Made by a program: the position numbers and the translations under genes | The notes under the pieces: model-generated | What the model was told of the DNA's origin: nothing | The model's database searches: none | Seen by the model: the letters and a program-made list of their open reading frames with translations, nothing else | Shown here: positions 1 to 13,296 of the stretch, piece after piece | Layout: every line of letters begins with the position of its first letter | Position numbering within the stretch: position 1 is the first letter of the stretch | Source of the DNA: Rhizophagus irregularis | Lineage: Eukaryota > Glomeromycota > Glomeromycetes > Glomerales > Glomeraceae | Reading direction: 5' to 3' | DNA: 64,000 nt | Assembly (NCBI RefSeq): GCF_026210795.1 | Contig: NC_089446.1 | Coordinates: 3,563,001 to 3,627,000, forward strand

Positions 1-299
1 ATCAATTCGTTAAACCATTTGTACAAATTAAATTCTAAATCATTACCCTGAAAAAAGGTAGGTCACAGGATCACAGAACATGTTGTCTAACTCGCATACG
101 GATCACGACATCCATTTGACCCGTCCAATCAAATTTGATTGGATAATCCCAATAAACATTATTAATTTTATTCCCCAACTTTTTGTAGAAATAAAATAAA
201 AATTAATTATAAAAAACCTACTAGAAAATCTATATTTGCTCTTTAGTAACTACGAATGCTGATGAACCTGAGGAGTCACAACAATCTCCCGAGTAAAAA

Positions 300-1500
300 A
301 TTTCAGATATTTTAAGGTCATATGAAGAATTTGTGGCGAGAATTCACAAATTCGCGTCATTCTGTAATTTTAAAACGCGTTTGGGTAAAGTAGGTCATGA
401 TAAAGAAAAAAAATATTATTAGAAGAATCATCTTATGTTCACGTGCAGGTATCCCTGAAAGTAAAGATAAAACTGATTTAAGAGATCGTAAATCTCGCTG
501 TAATTGTCCATTTTTTATTAGAGCTTCACTTGATAATAATAGTGGACTTGGCATATTTTAGCTATGAAATTGGAACATAATTATGAGATGGATGCTCTTA
601 AACACAAAAAATTCCTTGGTAATGAAAGAACAATTCACCAAGATCGAATTATAGCTTATCATCAAGCAGGCTGTATATCAACTACCCGCTCAATCCTTAA
701 GCAAGAATGCAAAAATTCAGAAACATGGATTTATAGCGATATTTATAATTTTATATATCAATTGGTGGTAAACAAGAACAATGTTTTTTTTGAAGCAGAA
801 GTGCCCTAAAGCAACTTGCAAGAGAAATCGATGGATTTGAATATGAAGTAAGAGTTGATACTAATACGAATAAATTACTCCAAGTAATTTGGATCAAAAA
901 CGATATTATAGTAGATTCTTAGATGTCATTGTTTTTTGATAATACCTATAGTTAATAAATTTAATATGCCATTTGGAATTTTTATTTGGAGTAAATATTT
1001 ATGTTTTGTTGGAACTTATAATGTGTTGAGAAACCATAGACAGTTTTGTATATTTTATATGGACATTTAATGCTTTTCTTAAATTGGTTAATAATATTCA
1101 CCTAAAGTGACACTTACTGATGAAGATAGAGCAATTTCTCAAGCGATACAGATTACACTTGGACAAAATACTAAGCATGTTTTATGTATATGGCATCTTT
1201 GGAAAATGTCACCAAAAAATTACTAATATCCTGGGATCAAAAATAATGGCGTGAATTTACCAAATCTTTTTACGAATGTATAAGAGAGTATGAAGTTAAT
1301 AATTTTATGATTAAATAGCAAAGTAAGGTTTCCGGATTCAAAATCACATTTAGAAAGAACGGATAAAATCAAAGAAAAAAGGAAATCTTGCTTTAATAGA
1401 GACACTTTCTTAGCAGATATGACAAGTACACTGGATAATCTATGAATACTTTGATGAAAGATTATATGAATGCTTCTCATTCACTATTGGATTTTTAAAA
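300..1500 (+). pseudogene. Decayed FAR1/MULE-type transposase
   Basis: Broken reading frames on the plus strand resemble a FAR1-type zinc-binding domain followed by a MULE transposase. About 440-556 reads SRAGIPESKDKTDLRDRKSR followed by CNCPF, the Cys-rich end of a FAR1 domain. From 564 the frame begins MKLEHNYEMDALKHKKFLGN and continues with a helical stretch containing AYHQAG. About 1115-1220 reads TDEDRAISQAI and then HVLCIWHLWKN, which matches the 'TDxDxA...H..C.WH' block of MULE transposases. Several stop codons and frame changes separate these pieces, so no intact protein can be made. Such elements are common in Rhizophagus-like genomes. I found no terminal inverted repeats, so the element ends are unknown. 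Family assignment comes from motifs only. Confidence 0.6.
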
Positions 1501-2767
1501 GCAGCATAATACAAACAATTCATGATAATATTACTTTTAAAAAAAACATTTCCACTTGAATATCAGGCATCCAATTAGCACCAAATAAGAAAGACTATTG
1601 GCATCTGATTGGATGCCGATTTGTCAGCTCTAGTCTCTAGACTCGTATAAAAATTTTCAATTTTAAAAAAAATTAACTGTAATCTCCTTTCAGCTTAGAA
1701 TATTAGGATAATCTAGGTTAAAATTTCAGTTTTGGAATGTTAAATAAATTTCTTTTTAACATACTTCGCGTGATTGTAAATTAAGTGTTTCATCTATATT
1801 AATAATTATTATCTGAATTTAGAACGATTACCTTAATAACATTGTTAATGCTGAAAAACGCGGCAAACGCCAAGTTCTTGTTCGACCTTCTTCGAAGGTC
1901 ATACTTAAGTTCTTGCGTGTAATGTAAAAGCATGGTACATAAATATTTTGTGTATGTGCTTTAAATACATCTATCGGGTTATAACTGGATCTTTGAAAGA
2001 ATACTGCATGTCTAATGTTGATCATACACATTTTGGTGTTTAAATCGCCTTTTGTACATACCGTGAAAATATTTATACATATATAAAAAAGCAGAATCCA
2101 CAAAAATAATATTTATTTGATAAATTTAAAAATATTATCGACTTTTTATTTAATTGATCTTTTCTTACTGCAAAGGGCAAATCGACCTTTAGTTAATGAA
2201 TTTCGCAGCATATTTAAATAGATTTATCGTCATGAGAAATCGATTTACAAATTACAAGTTGGATGAGTTTTCATTAACTGACATGATTGTCCATAGGTAA
2301 TATTTTTATAAGCGAAGGGCATTCAACTTTGAAATATCTGGTTTATCAGTTCATTGGAAATGTATCCTTTAACAACATTATTAAGGGCTTGACAATCTTG
2401 AAAATTTTTTTATTAATTAAATTATACATTCGAATATAATTTAATTTTGACATAGATTATAGAACAATACAGAGATTTCGCTAAGAAAACAACACTTGCA
2501 AATTGCAATATGAATTAAGAGAGATTCTATTTAATTTCTACACCGATGATTTTAAAAATATATTTTTCGGAGTTGTGTTAGATTTCTAACAAAGAATTTT
2601 ATAAAGCTATAATGTGACATTTATCTAGTGTTAAAGAGCTTTATAATAAAATTTTCAGTCTTTAATAATAAGTGGTGTAAATATAAATAATTACGACAAC
2701 ATTAAATATTGTTCGAAAATAAAAAAAAAATAAACGAATCTACGTTTTATTTCTATATCAAAATTAC
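1501..2767. other. AT-rich intergenic stretch without a recognisable gene
   Basis: I see no supported gene here. The only open frame of note (1828-2103, minus) has no domain I recognise. A 10-bp perfect inverted repeat (GGCATCCAAT at 1566-1575 and its complement at 1608-1617) lies just after the transposase remnant and may mark an element end. Confidence 0.5.
1566..1617. repeat. Short inverted repeat next to transposase remnant
   Basis: GGCATCCAAT (1566-1575) pairs perfectly with ATTGGATGCC (1608-1617) across a 32-nt loop. The position downstream of the FAR1/MULE debris suggests transposon remains, but there is no clear target-site duplication. Confidence 0.45.
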
Positions 2768-5084
2768 TTATTCATAAGCCGAAACATCCCATAATCTCAA
2801 AACTTCATTATAATCTTTCTTTCTTCTTCTCCTGATACTAAAATATCCCATTCCTCTAGGCCTTACTTTACTAATTAAATTTTCTGGATTTTCTGGTAAT
2901 CCCATTTCATGAACTGCTAATTCTTTTACATTAACTCTAATGTTTTCTCTCATCGTATGAATAGCACTATATTCTGAAGCTGGTAAGAATAGTAATTTGG
3001 TGAGCGATAGGCAAGACCTTACGGTTTGAAAAAAATCCTCTGTCCATCTTATAGTCAACCACATTAATAATGGAATTAACCACGATGTGATTAGAATAAA
3101 TGGAAAAGTAAAAAAACATATTACAAAATAAATTGGGATGAGTAAGATTGTAGAAATAAGCAATTTATATTGAGCAATTTCATCAAAATTATCTTCAATT
3201 GGTAGTTTACGAATTTGATATTCTTTATATCTAAAAAAAAAATAGATTCCAGATATATTATTAAGTACAGTAAATCAAATTTGAGGTTATTTGTGTATTA
3301 ACTCACTTGACAACAATAAATATTGGAGACCATAAAATCCAACCAGGAAATGAAAGGGATGCAAGAATAAATGCCCAAATAATACGTAAATAAATACGGA
3401 AGATAAGTGAAGATTTAGAAAGTGGAGTGGGACGACTAACTCTATAATCTTTAATTCCATGTGAATCGAGAAGGTCTTGATATGCCTGTAAGGAAAAGAA
3501 GTTTAAGTACATAAACCACAAAAATGAGAATTCAACTTTAAATCACTTACGGATAAATCTCTGGCTAAAATTGCTAAATCAATTCCTTTATGAGAGATTT
3601 TTTCATTTTGAACTTCTAAGTTATCTACACTTAATAAATTTCCTGCATCAACCCGTTCTACAATAATTTCCTTTTTATCCAAAAGACTGTTGCCATTTGG
3701 AAGATTATTATTATTATCTGAACACTCTGAATTATCATCATCCTCATCGGTCTTAACCTTAGATAAAAGATCAATAAACTTCTTCGTTAATTTTACATAT
3801 TCTGACAGAGAAATTCTAGTGCCAAGTTCCCCTGCATATAATTTTCTTGCAGTATGAGCAATTCTTAAAGTTTGCCAATCGGGTGAATCCAAAGTATTTG
3901 AACGAACAATTTCTTCCATTGTATTGGTTAATTCATTTATAGCTTGCTCACTACTACGTTTACTGCCATCTTCTGCAACTGTTTTTAAGAGAGATTGATG
4001 CTTTGGTGTGATAACAATGGGTGGATTGAATTTTACCAGCACATTTGACCTGAACTTTTCACGATGGATGTAAACTAACGAAGCTGTTAGTAAATGAATC
4101 GAAAAATCCTCTTTATCCTTGTTACGGGTAAGAGTCTGAATAATGAAAATAATTATAATAAAAATTTTATATTATTTAACGAAAAATATATAGAATTTGT
4201 TAAATTACTTACCTCACTCGCTATTACTGCGGTAGCAATGTTAATGATTTTAGATTGATGTTTATTTTACATATAAACATATATATATATATTTTATTTC
4301 ACTTACGTGCAACTCCGGGTTTGAAATTTGCGATTTGACTATGATATCTGCTGATACCTTCTGGGAACAGACAAATACAATTTCCTTTTTCCAAAGTCTA
4401 CATGAAAATAAAAAAAATATTATGTTAAATACATATTTAAACATATTTATTAAAAATAACAAATACCTCAACGAGAGTTTCGATAGCTGCTGTATTGTCT
4501 ACTTTTGCATTATAATCCTATATCATTTAGTAGTTTTAGACAATTTTAAATTTTTACGGATATTATTCTGAATTTCATTATTTTTTTTACTTCTTCCTTC
4601 TTTACCTTTGTTCTCTTAATAGGAACTGTACCGACACTCTTCACTAATAAGCTAAATTTATTGTAAAAAAAAATATATATATATTTATTTTATTCTATCT
4701 TATTTATTTAATTTATTTTTTTTTGAATAAAATAAATTTTAGTTAGTCACATTGAATTTATTTTAATTATACCTAAAAATATCATTTTTCTTCCAGAAAG
4801 TATCTTTTGCTGTCATCCGAATCTTTAAATAAGAGAACATAAATTAATTTTTATATTTATTAATGTTTTCAATATGTTTTCTAACATACCATATCTCTTT
4901 TTTCGGGAGGCACAACACTTAATAATAAAATAGGATCGGTTAGAGAATTCGAATGATTTGGACATAAAATCGTAGGACATCCATCTGGAGGTATATTTTC
5001 TAATCCATCAACTTCAATTGCATAAAATGCATTAATTGAAACTTTGAATAATAAACGAACAAAACGATATGCAAGCGGTGCCAT
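2768..5084 (-). CDS. Glycerol-3-phosphate/DHAP acyltransferase, SCT1/GPT2 family
   Basis: Predicted ER membrane enzyme that transfers an acyl group from acyl-CoA to sn-1 of glycerol-3-phosphate (or DHAP), the first step of glycerolipid synthesis. The first exon (from 5084) carries block I, CPNHSNSLTDP, with the catalytic His-Asp pair. Later small exons give GTVPIKR and LFPEGISRYHSQIANFKPG (blocks II and III). The order fits the fungal SCT1/GPT2 family. Next come an ARKLY-containing helical region, an acidic Asn/Asp-rich linker and, at about 2800-3500, hydrophobic membrane segments ending in a basic RRRRKK stretch. About nine exons; one is only 14 nt (4213-4226) and restores the frame GVALIASETL. 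Start chosen at the first Met upstream of block I, preceded by an A-rich context. Lacks nothing obvious. Confidence 0.85.
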
Positions 5085-6181
5085 TTTTTCGTTGAAGAAA
5101 TCAATCGGAACAAAATAGTCCCTTTTATAATCTTGTGAAAATCAAGTTTGTACTCTTTTAATACTATAAATATTTACTTTTATCGATTGTGTTTGATTTT
5201 GATGTATGTAATATATTATCACATTTAAAAATAGAAGGGGGAATATGTAAACAAAACCAATAATTAATTACGGTTATTGTGAATATATTGGCCTTCTCTC
5301 CCCAACCCGATAAGGATGTTATTGTACCCATTAGTTAGGAACCGCTAATGCTCTTTTGTTATAATATCGGTACAACAAAATCTAACGGACTAACCAATAA
5401 GCTTATTTACCGTTTAAGAATTTTGGTTAAAAGTTTTTTCGATGATGTTTAAAAAATGGGGGACTAATTAAAGTTTAAATATGAAGATTAAAGTTGCACA
5501 ATTCTCCAGGTGATCGTAGTTCGTAGATCATCAAATCGCGTTTTCCCGCCAAATGACATTATCTGTTTAATATTGGTCGGTTATTTAGAAATAAATTAGG
5601 CGAAATTGATCTACAATATAAGCGCAGGGGTTTAAAGTCTTTGTTGACGATTAAAATGTTATTATGAACTATTTCCAACAAGTGTCATGGTTGTTATTCA
5701 GCACTCAGCAGTCAGCTATTACAACAATAATTTCACTTATTCTACGAGATTTTTCCGCGGGTAAGAAAATTAAGGTTTAATATTCAAATTAATTAATTAT
5801 AACTATAAATTTTTGACTAAAAATATCGGTTTGATTCACAAACTAGTTTTTTATTTGCATTTGCGTGACAATTAAGACCTGGAGGTACATTTTGTGATAA
5901 TGTGTTAGCTAGCGAATAAATAAATATGTTCTGCACAGAAATTTGCTATTAGTTACTAACCTTTTTAGGAAATGGCTGAAATAACATAAATCTACTAAAC
6001 CATTTTCAGTTAATCATCAAGATAAGTTTTGGAATAGACCGATTTTTGCCGTAAAATTCTATTGATCTACTGTATCATTAATTGTCGCCGCATCTTGTTA
6101 CAAATAATACACACGCATATATATATATATTTATTTATTTTAAAAAATTTCGTAATCTCGTTTATTTCCTTCATTGAAAAA
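5085..6181. promoter_or_regulatory. Divergent intergenic region between acyltransferase and AVT1-like genes
   Basis: About 1.1 kb between two divergently transcribed genes, so it should hold both promoters. No protein-coding signal seen. A slightly GC-richer patch at about 5285-5400 stands out from the AT-rich background, but I could not assign it. Confidence 0.4.
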
Positions 6182-8441
6182 ATGTCAAATAGTAGCCGTG
6201 GTAACGGTAACGGTGATTCTACCATACCTATTAACATTCCAACAACTCAAACAGCTCGTCATCGACGAAGAGGAACAGGGAATTTGTCAAATTTTACACA
6301 TTCTCTTGCTGGTACATTACAATCATGGACAGGAAATTACAGTCTTACCGCAAGGTAATTTAAATATATTGAATTTTTTTTTTTTAAAAAAAAAAAAAAG
6401 AAAGATTCCCAAAGTTACTCATTTTCAAATTCAGTACGTATATGTCAAACAACATTGTGGTTCCCGCCTCCTTTATTGAGGAAAATTATGAACCAACCGT
6501 CACCGTACATGGGCCCGGATCCCATTTCTCGCAAATACCTGTTGCTTTTGGGCATAATCAACAAAATTCTTCACATTTTTCACCTGGAAGGAGTTCACAG
6601 TATTATGGATCGTTTCTTGCACCAAGTGTTGCTCCAAATCTACCTCCTCTGACTGAAGACGACGCAATTCCAATTAGACAAAATCAAGCAAATTATTCAA
6701 ATGACCCTGATGATTATCTAGGAACATCATTTACTAGTAATCGTCATACTTCAATGTGGAGAAATTCAGCAGCTGAGTCTAATCAAGGATATAGGAGACC
6801 AAAAATTTCAGAACAGACAACCCCGCTTGTAAGAACTCTTTCGAGAAGTTCATTCACTTCTATTCCAATTTCAGTTATGCAAGATATAAAACATGAGGAA
6901 ACATATATTGGTTCAAATTTTCGTCAATCTATCTTCAATTCTTGCAATATTTTAATCGGTAAATGAATTGTGATAATTTCAAATCCAAACATCCATCCAT
7001 ATTCATTCAATTCTTTCTAATTACTTCTGTTTACTAATAGGTATCGGTATATTGGCGTTACCACTCGGGTTTCACTATTCAGGATGGGTAATTGGAATAT
7101 CACTATTCGCGTTTTGCCTGGGTGTGACAAATTATACAGCAAAAGTACTTGCAAAATGTTTAGATTATGAAGAAGGACTTTACACATATGCGGATATGGG
7201 TATGTACAGTAAATAATAAAAATTTTCCGTGAAAATAAAATTCGAACTTTTTTTATATCGTACTCGTTAATATATTTCATTACAGGTGCTGCTGCATTTG
7301 GACATAAAGCCCGACTTGCTATCTCAATCCTATTTTCACTGGAATTAATTGCATCAGCGACGGCGCTAGTCATTTTAGTTGGAGATTCCTTACATACATT
7401 ATTTTCGGATACATCAATAATATTGTTAAAGGTGATTGCATGGATGGTTATGACCCCATTAACGTTGATTGCCATAAGATATCTTTCATATTTTTCGCTG
7501 CTTGGGATATTAAGTGCTATATCTTTGGTGGCTGTTATTATAATCGATGGATTTATTAAGCATGACAAACCCGGAAGTTTAATTGATCATATGGAAACGG
7601 AAATATGGCCATCTTGGGCTTCTTTGCCAATGAGTTTTGGTTTAATTATGGCCGGATTTACAGGTATGCATAAAATAGAAAGTATATGTGTATATATAAT
7701 TTTTTTCTTAAAACTAATTTTAAACTTTTTTATTATAATAGGACATGCCGTATTCCCAACAGTATATCGAGATATGCAAGATCCTAGACAATATCCAAAG
7801 ATGGTCAATATAACGTACGCAGTGACAACTGTTGTTTATCTTCTTTTAGCGGTGAGCGGTTACCTTATGTTTGGCAACACTACTATGCAAGAGGTAACTT
7901 TGGTTAATTATTTATTCGGATAATTAATATGTAATTTGTATAGACTTATCAATTCTATTAAATTCTATTATTTTTATAGATAACACAAAATATAATGTCA
8001 ACAGATGGTTACTGGCGTCCTCTAAATAATTTTGTAGTTTGGCTAGTAGCGATAAATCCAATAGCAAAATATGCGTTAACGCTTAATCCCATAAATTTAA
8101 CATTAGAATTATCTTATTATTCAAGTCCATTCATGGAAGAATGTCTTAACTCTGGCCGAGGAAGACGCACAGCTTTAAAAGTATTGTCAAGAATTTTAGT
8201 ATCAACTATAGTGGTATTTATTGCAATCAATTTTCCTCAATTTGACAGGATAATGGGAGTTTTGGGAAGTTTCTTTTCATTTACAATTTCAGCTATCTTT
8301 CCGTGTATATGTCACCTAAAATTATATGGAGAGACGTTAAACCGGAAGGAATATCTGTTGAATGTAGGCATTATTATTATTTGCTGTATATTAAGTACTT
8401 TTGGGACAATTTGGGCCTTTCTGCCTACTGATCATGTTTAG
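6182..8441 (+). CDS. AVT1-like vacuolar amino-acid transporter (AAAP family)
   Basis: Predicted polytopic transporter of the amino acid/auxin permease family, most like yeast Avt1, which moves neutral amino acids across the vacuolar membrane with protons. Six exons (6182-6354, 6435-6958, 7041-7199, 7286-7663, 7742-7893, 7980-8441) join in frame to 615 residues. The first 230 or so are hydrophilic and Ser/Asn-rich, as in Avt1. The membrane core starts with FNSCNILIGIGILALPLGFH, the family's first-helix signature, and includes GHAVFPTVYRDM and a C-terminal set of hydrophobic helices. Start: ATG at 6182, the first Met that opens the Ser/Asn-rich tail; an upstream in-frame Met at 6062 would add a hydrophobic AT-derived stretch and is less likely. 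The exact substrate cannot be read from sequence. Confidence 0.85.
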
Positions 8442-9156
8442 ATATGGGAAAACGCGAAAATTAGTGAGGAGGGGGAAATAAATAGATAATAGAATATTTA
8501 TTTTATAGATTCGAAAAAAAAAATAAAATAACGCAATCCTTGTCAGGACCGGCTCCCGGCACTAAGATGAAGATTATCTAGGTGAATTTTCCAATAAAAG
8601 TAATGCTTGGAATTGTACGACTGCATCACGAATTTAGTTATACGTCACGTACGTGAAGAAATTACAAATGGCTAATTTAATGATCGACTTTATACCTTAT
8701 CAGTCTACATATTCATACATATTAAAACTCGCACGTCTTTAATTATCAGATATTTTTTTTTATCTCATCAAAATGAATGTAAGATTATGTTAACTAATTA
8801 AAGGTAGAATAACAATTAATTCCATTAGTATTTTTTTTTATACGTATTATTACCATTATTTATTATTAACCAGATCTCTCCAAATTACGGTTAAAAATTT
8901 CAACCATAAACAGGAAACTTTTTATTACGTATTGTTATTGGCGTACAAACATATATTGTGAATCATAATATCATATGAAAAACATTTTATGTTCATAAAC
9001 TACATCGTGTGATTCAAAATGAATTTTTTATTGGTCATGTGAAAAATAAATATAGTATAAATATCTGGTATTCCATAAACGAATATAAGCTTGTAAGGTA
9101 TAATAATTCTAATATAAATTATATAAAGTAGTTGATTTTATTATGATTTTTTAATC
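8442..9156. promoter_or_regulatory. Intergenic region upstream of the GH35 gene
   Basis: No gene seen. It contains TACGTCACGTACGTG at 8641-8655, which combines a CRE-like TACGTCA with a 10-bp palindrome CACGTACGTG (8646-8655), a plausible bZIP or bHLH site. A short GC-rich patch at about 8537-8567 is unexplained. Confidence 0.3.
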
Positions 9157-12100
9157 ATGATTGCAGAATTTGTAACGGTTTTGGGAATTATTCCAACTGG
9201 TTTAGTGGCTTTTTATGTTTGGCTTTTACAAAGTCGTAAAGGTACTTTACCTATAACAACAACAGACTGTGCATATGATCGTAATAAATATGGACAAATT
9301 CTTAATTGGGATAAATATTGTTTATACATTCATGGAAATCCAACATTAATTTTTAGTGGTGAATTTCATTATTGGCGACTTCCCGATCGATCAAGATGGG
9401 AAAATATATTAAAAAAATATCGAGCAGGAGGATTTAATTGTATTAGAATTTATTTTCATTGGGGATTCCATAATCCTGATGAAGGAATTTATAAATTTGA
9501 TGATAATAGAGATGTTGATTATTTATTAAATCTTTGTGAAAAATTGGGACTCTACGTCCTAGCGGCTCCGGGACCTTATATTTGTACTGAAACACAAGCT
9601 GGAGGATTTCCATACTGGTTAGCTGCTAAAGATCTTAAGATTCGTCACATGAATTTCACAGGGTTTAAAAAGTATGATAAAAACTTTGCAGAATATGAAA
9701 AAGAATGGTTTGAAGTTATATTACCAATTATAGCACGTCATCAAATTACTGAAAAGTCAGATGGATGTGTTATTGCTCTTCAGATTGAAAATAAATTATT
9801 CGAAAAATATCGAAAAATTCCATTCGGATTACATGATGAAATGCGTTTTCTTTGTAAAGTAGCAAGGGATTGTGGAATTACAGTTCCTTTATTTACAAAT
9901 GATAATAATGAATCAGGTTCTTTTGTTGCAAAACCCGAATATGATATTAACCCATCAAATAATTTCTTTAATCGAAAATCATTTGGATTAGATCTATATG
10001 GATTTGATAAATATCTTTGTAAGTAAAAAAAAAAAGGTATATAGTTACATATTTTAAAAATAAATAATATATTTATTAATTAAAATGGTTCTTCATTTGT
10101 ATACAAGTATTTGTGCCGTCGGATTCTTCGGTCTTATTTTACTTTAATATAGAACGGGATCCCAAAAAATGGAAGCCTTGGGAAACCAAAGATGTGGTAA
10201 AAGCATTGGATAATATTGAAAAAGTAGTACGAAGTTTTGGCCATGATGCGGCTAAGGTAAATTCAAGTTACTTATATGAGTGATTTTTATTAAGTAAAAA
10301 AGTTGGCATATAAAATTAATATATTATTTTAGTCACCTATATTCATTCCAGAACTGCAAGGTGGATGGTATACATCATATAAATCAGATCATACATTCGA
10401 TGATGTTTATAATTATTATGGAGATCGTTTTACTCGAATTGTTTATGATTCGGTATTAGCACAAGGATGTACTATGCTATCAATTTATATGACCTATGGT
10501 GGAACTAATTGGGGAACACTTGGAGACATGTAAATTTAAAATTTGTAATTTTATATAATCTTTTTAAAATCTTATTGAGCGATACTCATACAATTTAAAT
10601 TTTAGTGATGGATACACTTCATATGATTATTCTGCATGTATAAGAGAATTTGGTTATATGTCGGCTCGATTACGAAATTTGCGTCTTGGATTTTTATTTA
10701 CACGAAGTTTTTCAGATGTTTTTGCAAAGACCGAACGTGTCAAAAAAAATCCAAATATTACTGCATCAATAAGGGGTGTTTTTAATTTACAAAGAAGAGC
10801 CATAATAGATTCGGGTGGCCAGGGAAACGCTGTTGTATTTACTTTTCTTCGAAATTTTTCTAAAACTAAAAATTCACAATTTCAACTTTTTGTTAATTAT
10901 ATGGAAGCTCAAGGAGATACAAGGTCATTTGTAATGCAATGTTACTTATCATATAAGAGCTCTTTTATCGCTTTAGGTAATTATATAACTTCAACAGGAC
11001 TAAAACTTATTTTCTCTTCAGTTCCTATTCATTTGAGGATTTTACATCCACCAAGTGAAAATGATACAGGAAGAGAGATATGGATAGTTCCAGTTAATAA
11101 TATCGGAGAATTTGCTTTTGAGGGTGAAATCGACGTAGATGGAAACCTTCGTTCATCAATAAAAAAAATTGGTCATTCTATAAATATTGTTTCGTTTAGT
11201 GGTGGGATTGGATTTGCAAGAATTAAACATGCAGGAGATTCAAAAGATCTTTACATATTAGCTTTAGATAGTGATTCTCTTGGCACACTTCATGCAGCAT
11301 TTGATGAACCTCATTGGGCCCAAGCATGTAATCGATCATTTACTTATTCACCTTCAATAGTTAGTTGGGGGACACAAAATGTGTATTTTGATTTGGAAAA
11401 TAATATAGTGGAAACAGAATACGGAGAAGACGAAAAAGAAATAACTATACTATCTTTACGAAAGCCGTCCGACCATATTCGTATAAATTCAAATCTGGCC
11501 TATCCTCTTCCATTTATTTATAAAAAAAAACTTGTAGTTGGAGATAAATCTTCAGCTGTATATACAACACCAGAATTAATTAATTGGAGCACACGAGTTA
11601 CAGATTTTTCAGATTTTGAATGGCAACCAATCGATTTAAAGAATGGAGGGGCTATTGAAAATAATTATACATCAGGTCATGTATTATATCGCACACAGTT
11701 TTCAACCGTGAAAACCGATAATAAAATAAAATTAGTTGTCAATATGCGACACAGATGTACTATATTTGTTAATGGAAAATTTGCTGGAGGTCATACAACT
11801 TTTAATAAGAATTTATTCTTTCCAGGAGCAAAAAATGGGCCTGAATTATTTACATCTTTAGGAGGAAACAAATATGATATTACAGCATTCATTAATAATA
11901 ATGAGGAAAATAATACTGTAGTAATATTAGTTGATAATTTTGGAATTAGCCGACAGTCTGTCATATACAATGATGTAAGAAATCCAAGAGGATTAATTTC
12001 GGCAAAAATTTCTGGATTACAACACGGAACTAAATTTCAATGGGAAATTTGTGGAGTTGATGTAAGAAATTTAGAAATTCCGTTTACAACAAGTGGAATT

Positions 12101-12577
12101 CCCGATGAACACGATGAAATAGGATGGATTGAAAGTAATATTAGTATTAATGAATATGGAGTAAATCCAAATGAAGGAATTAGATGGTGGAGGTTCAAAT
12201 TTAAACATCCTGTTGATTCAAAATACAAAGAGATTATAAAGGTACCATTAAGATTAGTTTTATTTGGAGCTTTCACTTCATATATATTTTTAAATGGCAT
12301 TTTAATTGGAAGATACTATGGTAATGGAGATTGTTCACAACATGACTTTTATTTAATGGATGGTTTATTAAATTTTAATGATGAAAATCAAATTATATTA
12401 ATGATATATAGCTGGGAACAAGTATTTAGTAAAGATATTATAGTTGAAGTAAGAGGTTGGGAAATTGACGAAGTAAATAAGTCTGGTAATGTAATTAGAA
12501 TACCAAAAGATGCCGATGATAGTGATAATGATTTGAAATCTTGGATTATTATGAGAGAAAAGATTAAGTTATATTAA
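9157..12577 (+). CDS. GH35 beta-galactosidase-like protein, acid/base Glu replaced by Lys
   Basis: Four exons (9157-10018, 10108-10256, 10333-10529, 10606-12577) join in frame to 1059 residues, close to the usual ~1000 of fungal GH35 enzymes. Residues 1-30 form a hydrophobic signal peptide or anchor. The TIM-barrel domain is clear: FSGEFHYWRLP, YFHWGFHNPDEG, APGPYICTE and GGTNWG. The nucleophile motif IPELQGG (Glu344) is intact. The family signature G-G-P-x3-Q-x-E-N-E reads DGCVIALQIENK here, so the second Glu, the acid/base, is Lys213 (AAA at 9793-9795). The C-terminal half holds beta-rich domains with two jelly-roll-like regions (RHRCTIFVNGKFAGGH; LFGAFTSYIFLNGILIGRYYG). The protein may be inactive, altered, or carbohydrate-binding. 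The remaining barrel is well kept, so this is not simple decay. Confidence 0.87.
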
Positions 12578-13296
12578 CAATAAAAAATCATTCAATTTAA
12601 TTAATAATTTTCATTATAATATTGATTTTATATTAAACAAGAAATATTAGAAAATTAATTTCTTTATAATATATCACATATACGAATTTTTCGAATTTTA
12701 ATAACTGTAGAACATTACGATAAAGCTATCAATCGAATTTCTTGATATTTTATTATGACGAAGCTGACAGGATGGCTAATTCGTAAAGCAATAAAATAAT
12801 TTGTAATATTTGACAAAACTCATAAATGCCATTTTTTCTACATTGAAAAATTTTACTTGAGATCAAAAACATCTTGTAAAATCGATCTTTTCTAAATTCG
12901 ACCTATATACACGAGTGTTACAAACATTGTATGACATGTATGACATCAAAAATTTCAGTAATTTCGATTTATTTAATAAAGATAAAAAAGTTCTCGATTC
13001 TATAGATGTTGTTATAATTTTTTTTATTCGATAGACCGGTCATAATATGCTCATTCTTTTAATTCAAAATTTGTTATTACAAAATGATCCTAAATAAGGC
13101 TGGTTACAAAATATAATTCCCATCCTTGAAGTTAAATATATAGTTACCTGGTGTTCAATTTTTACTCATTAATGCAGAATGATAGATTTCTTTGTATGGT
13201 AATTGATTTGATTTTAATTATTGTTCCTAAGTATAAACCAAAGAAATGTTATTTATATAAGTTGTGATGAAATAAATTCAGTTCCTTAAATCTTAA
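12578..13296. other. Convergent intergenic region
   Basis: AT-rich spacer between the 3' ends of the GH35 gene (plus) and the Pof1-like gene (minus). Poly(A)-type AATAAA motifs occur near both ends. No gene seen. Confidence 0.5.

Noticed and set aside
1828-2103. 91-codon minus-strand open frame
   Set aside because: No domain or splice context; it lies beside transposase debris and may be a chance frame.
7017-7568. 183-codon minus-strand frame over the AVT1-like gene
   Set aside because: It is antisense to conserved membrane helices, so a shadow.
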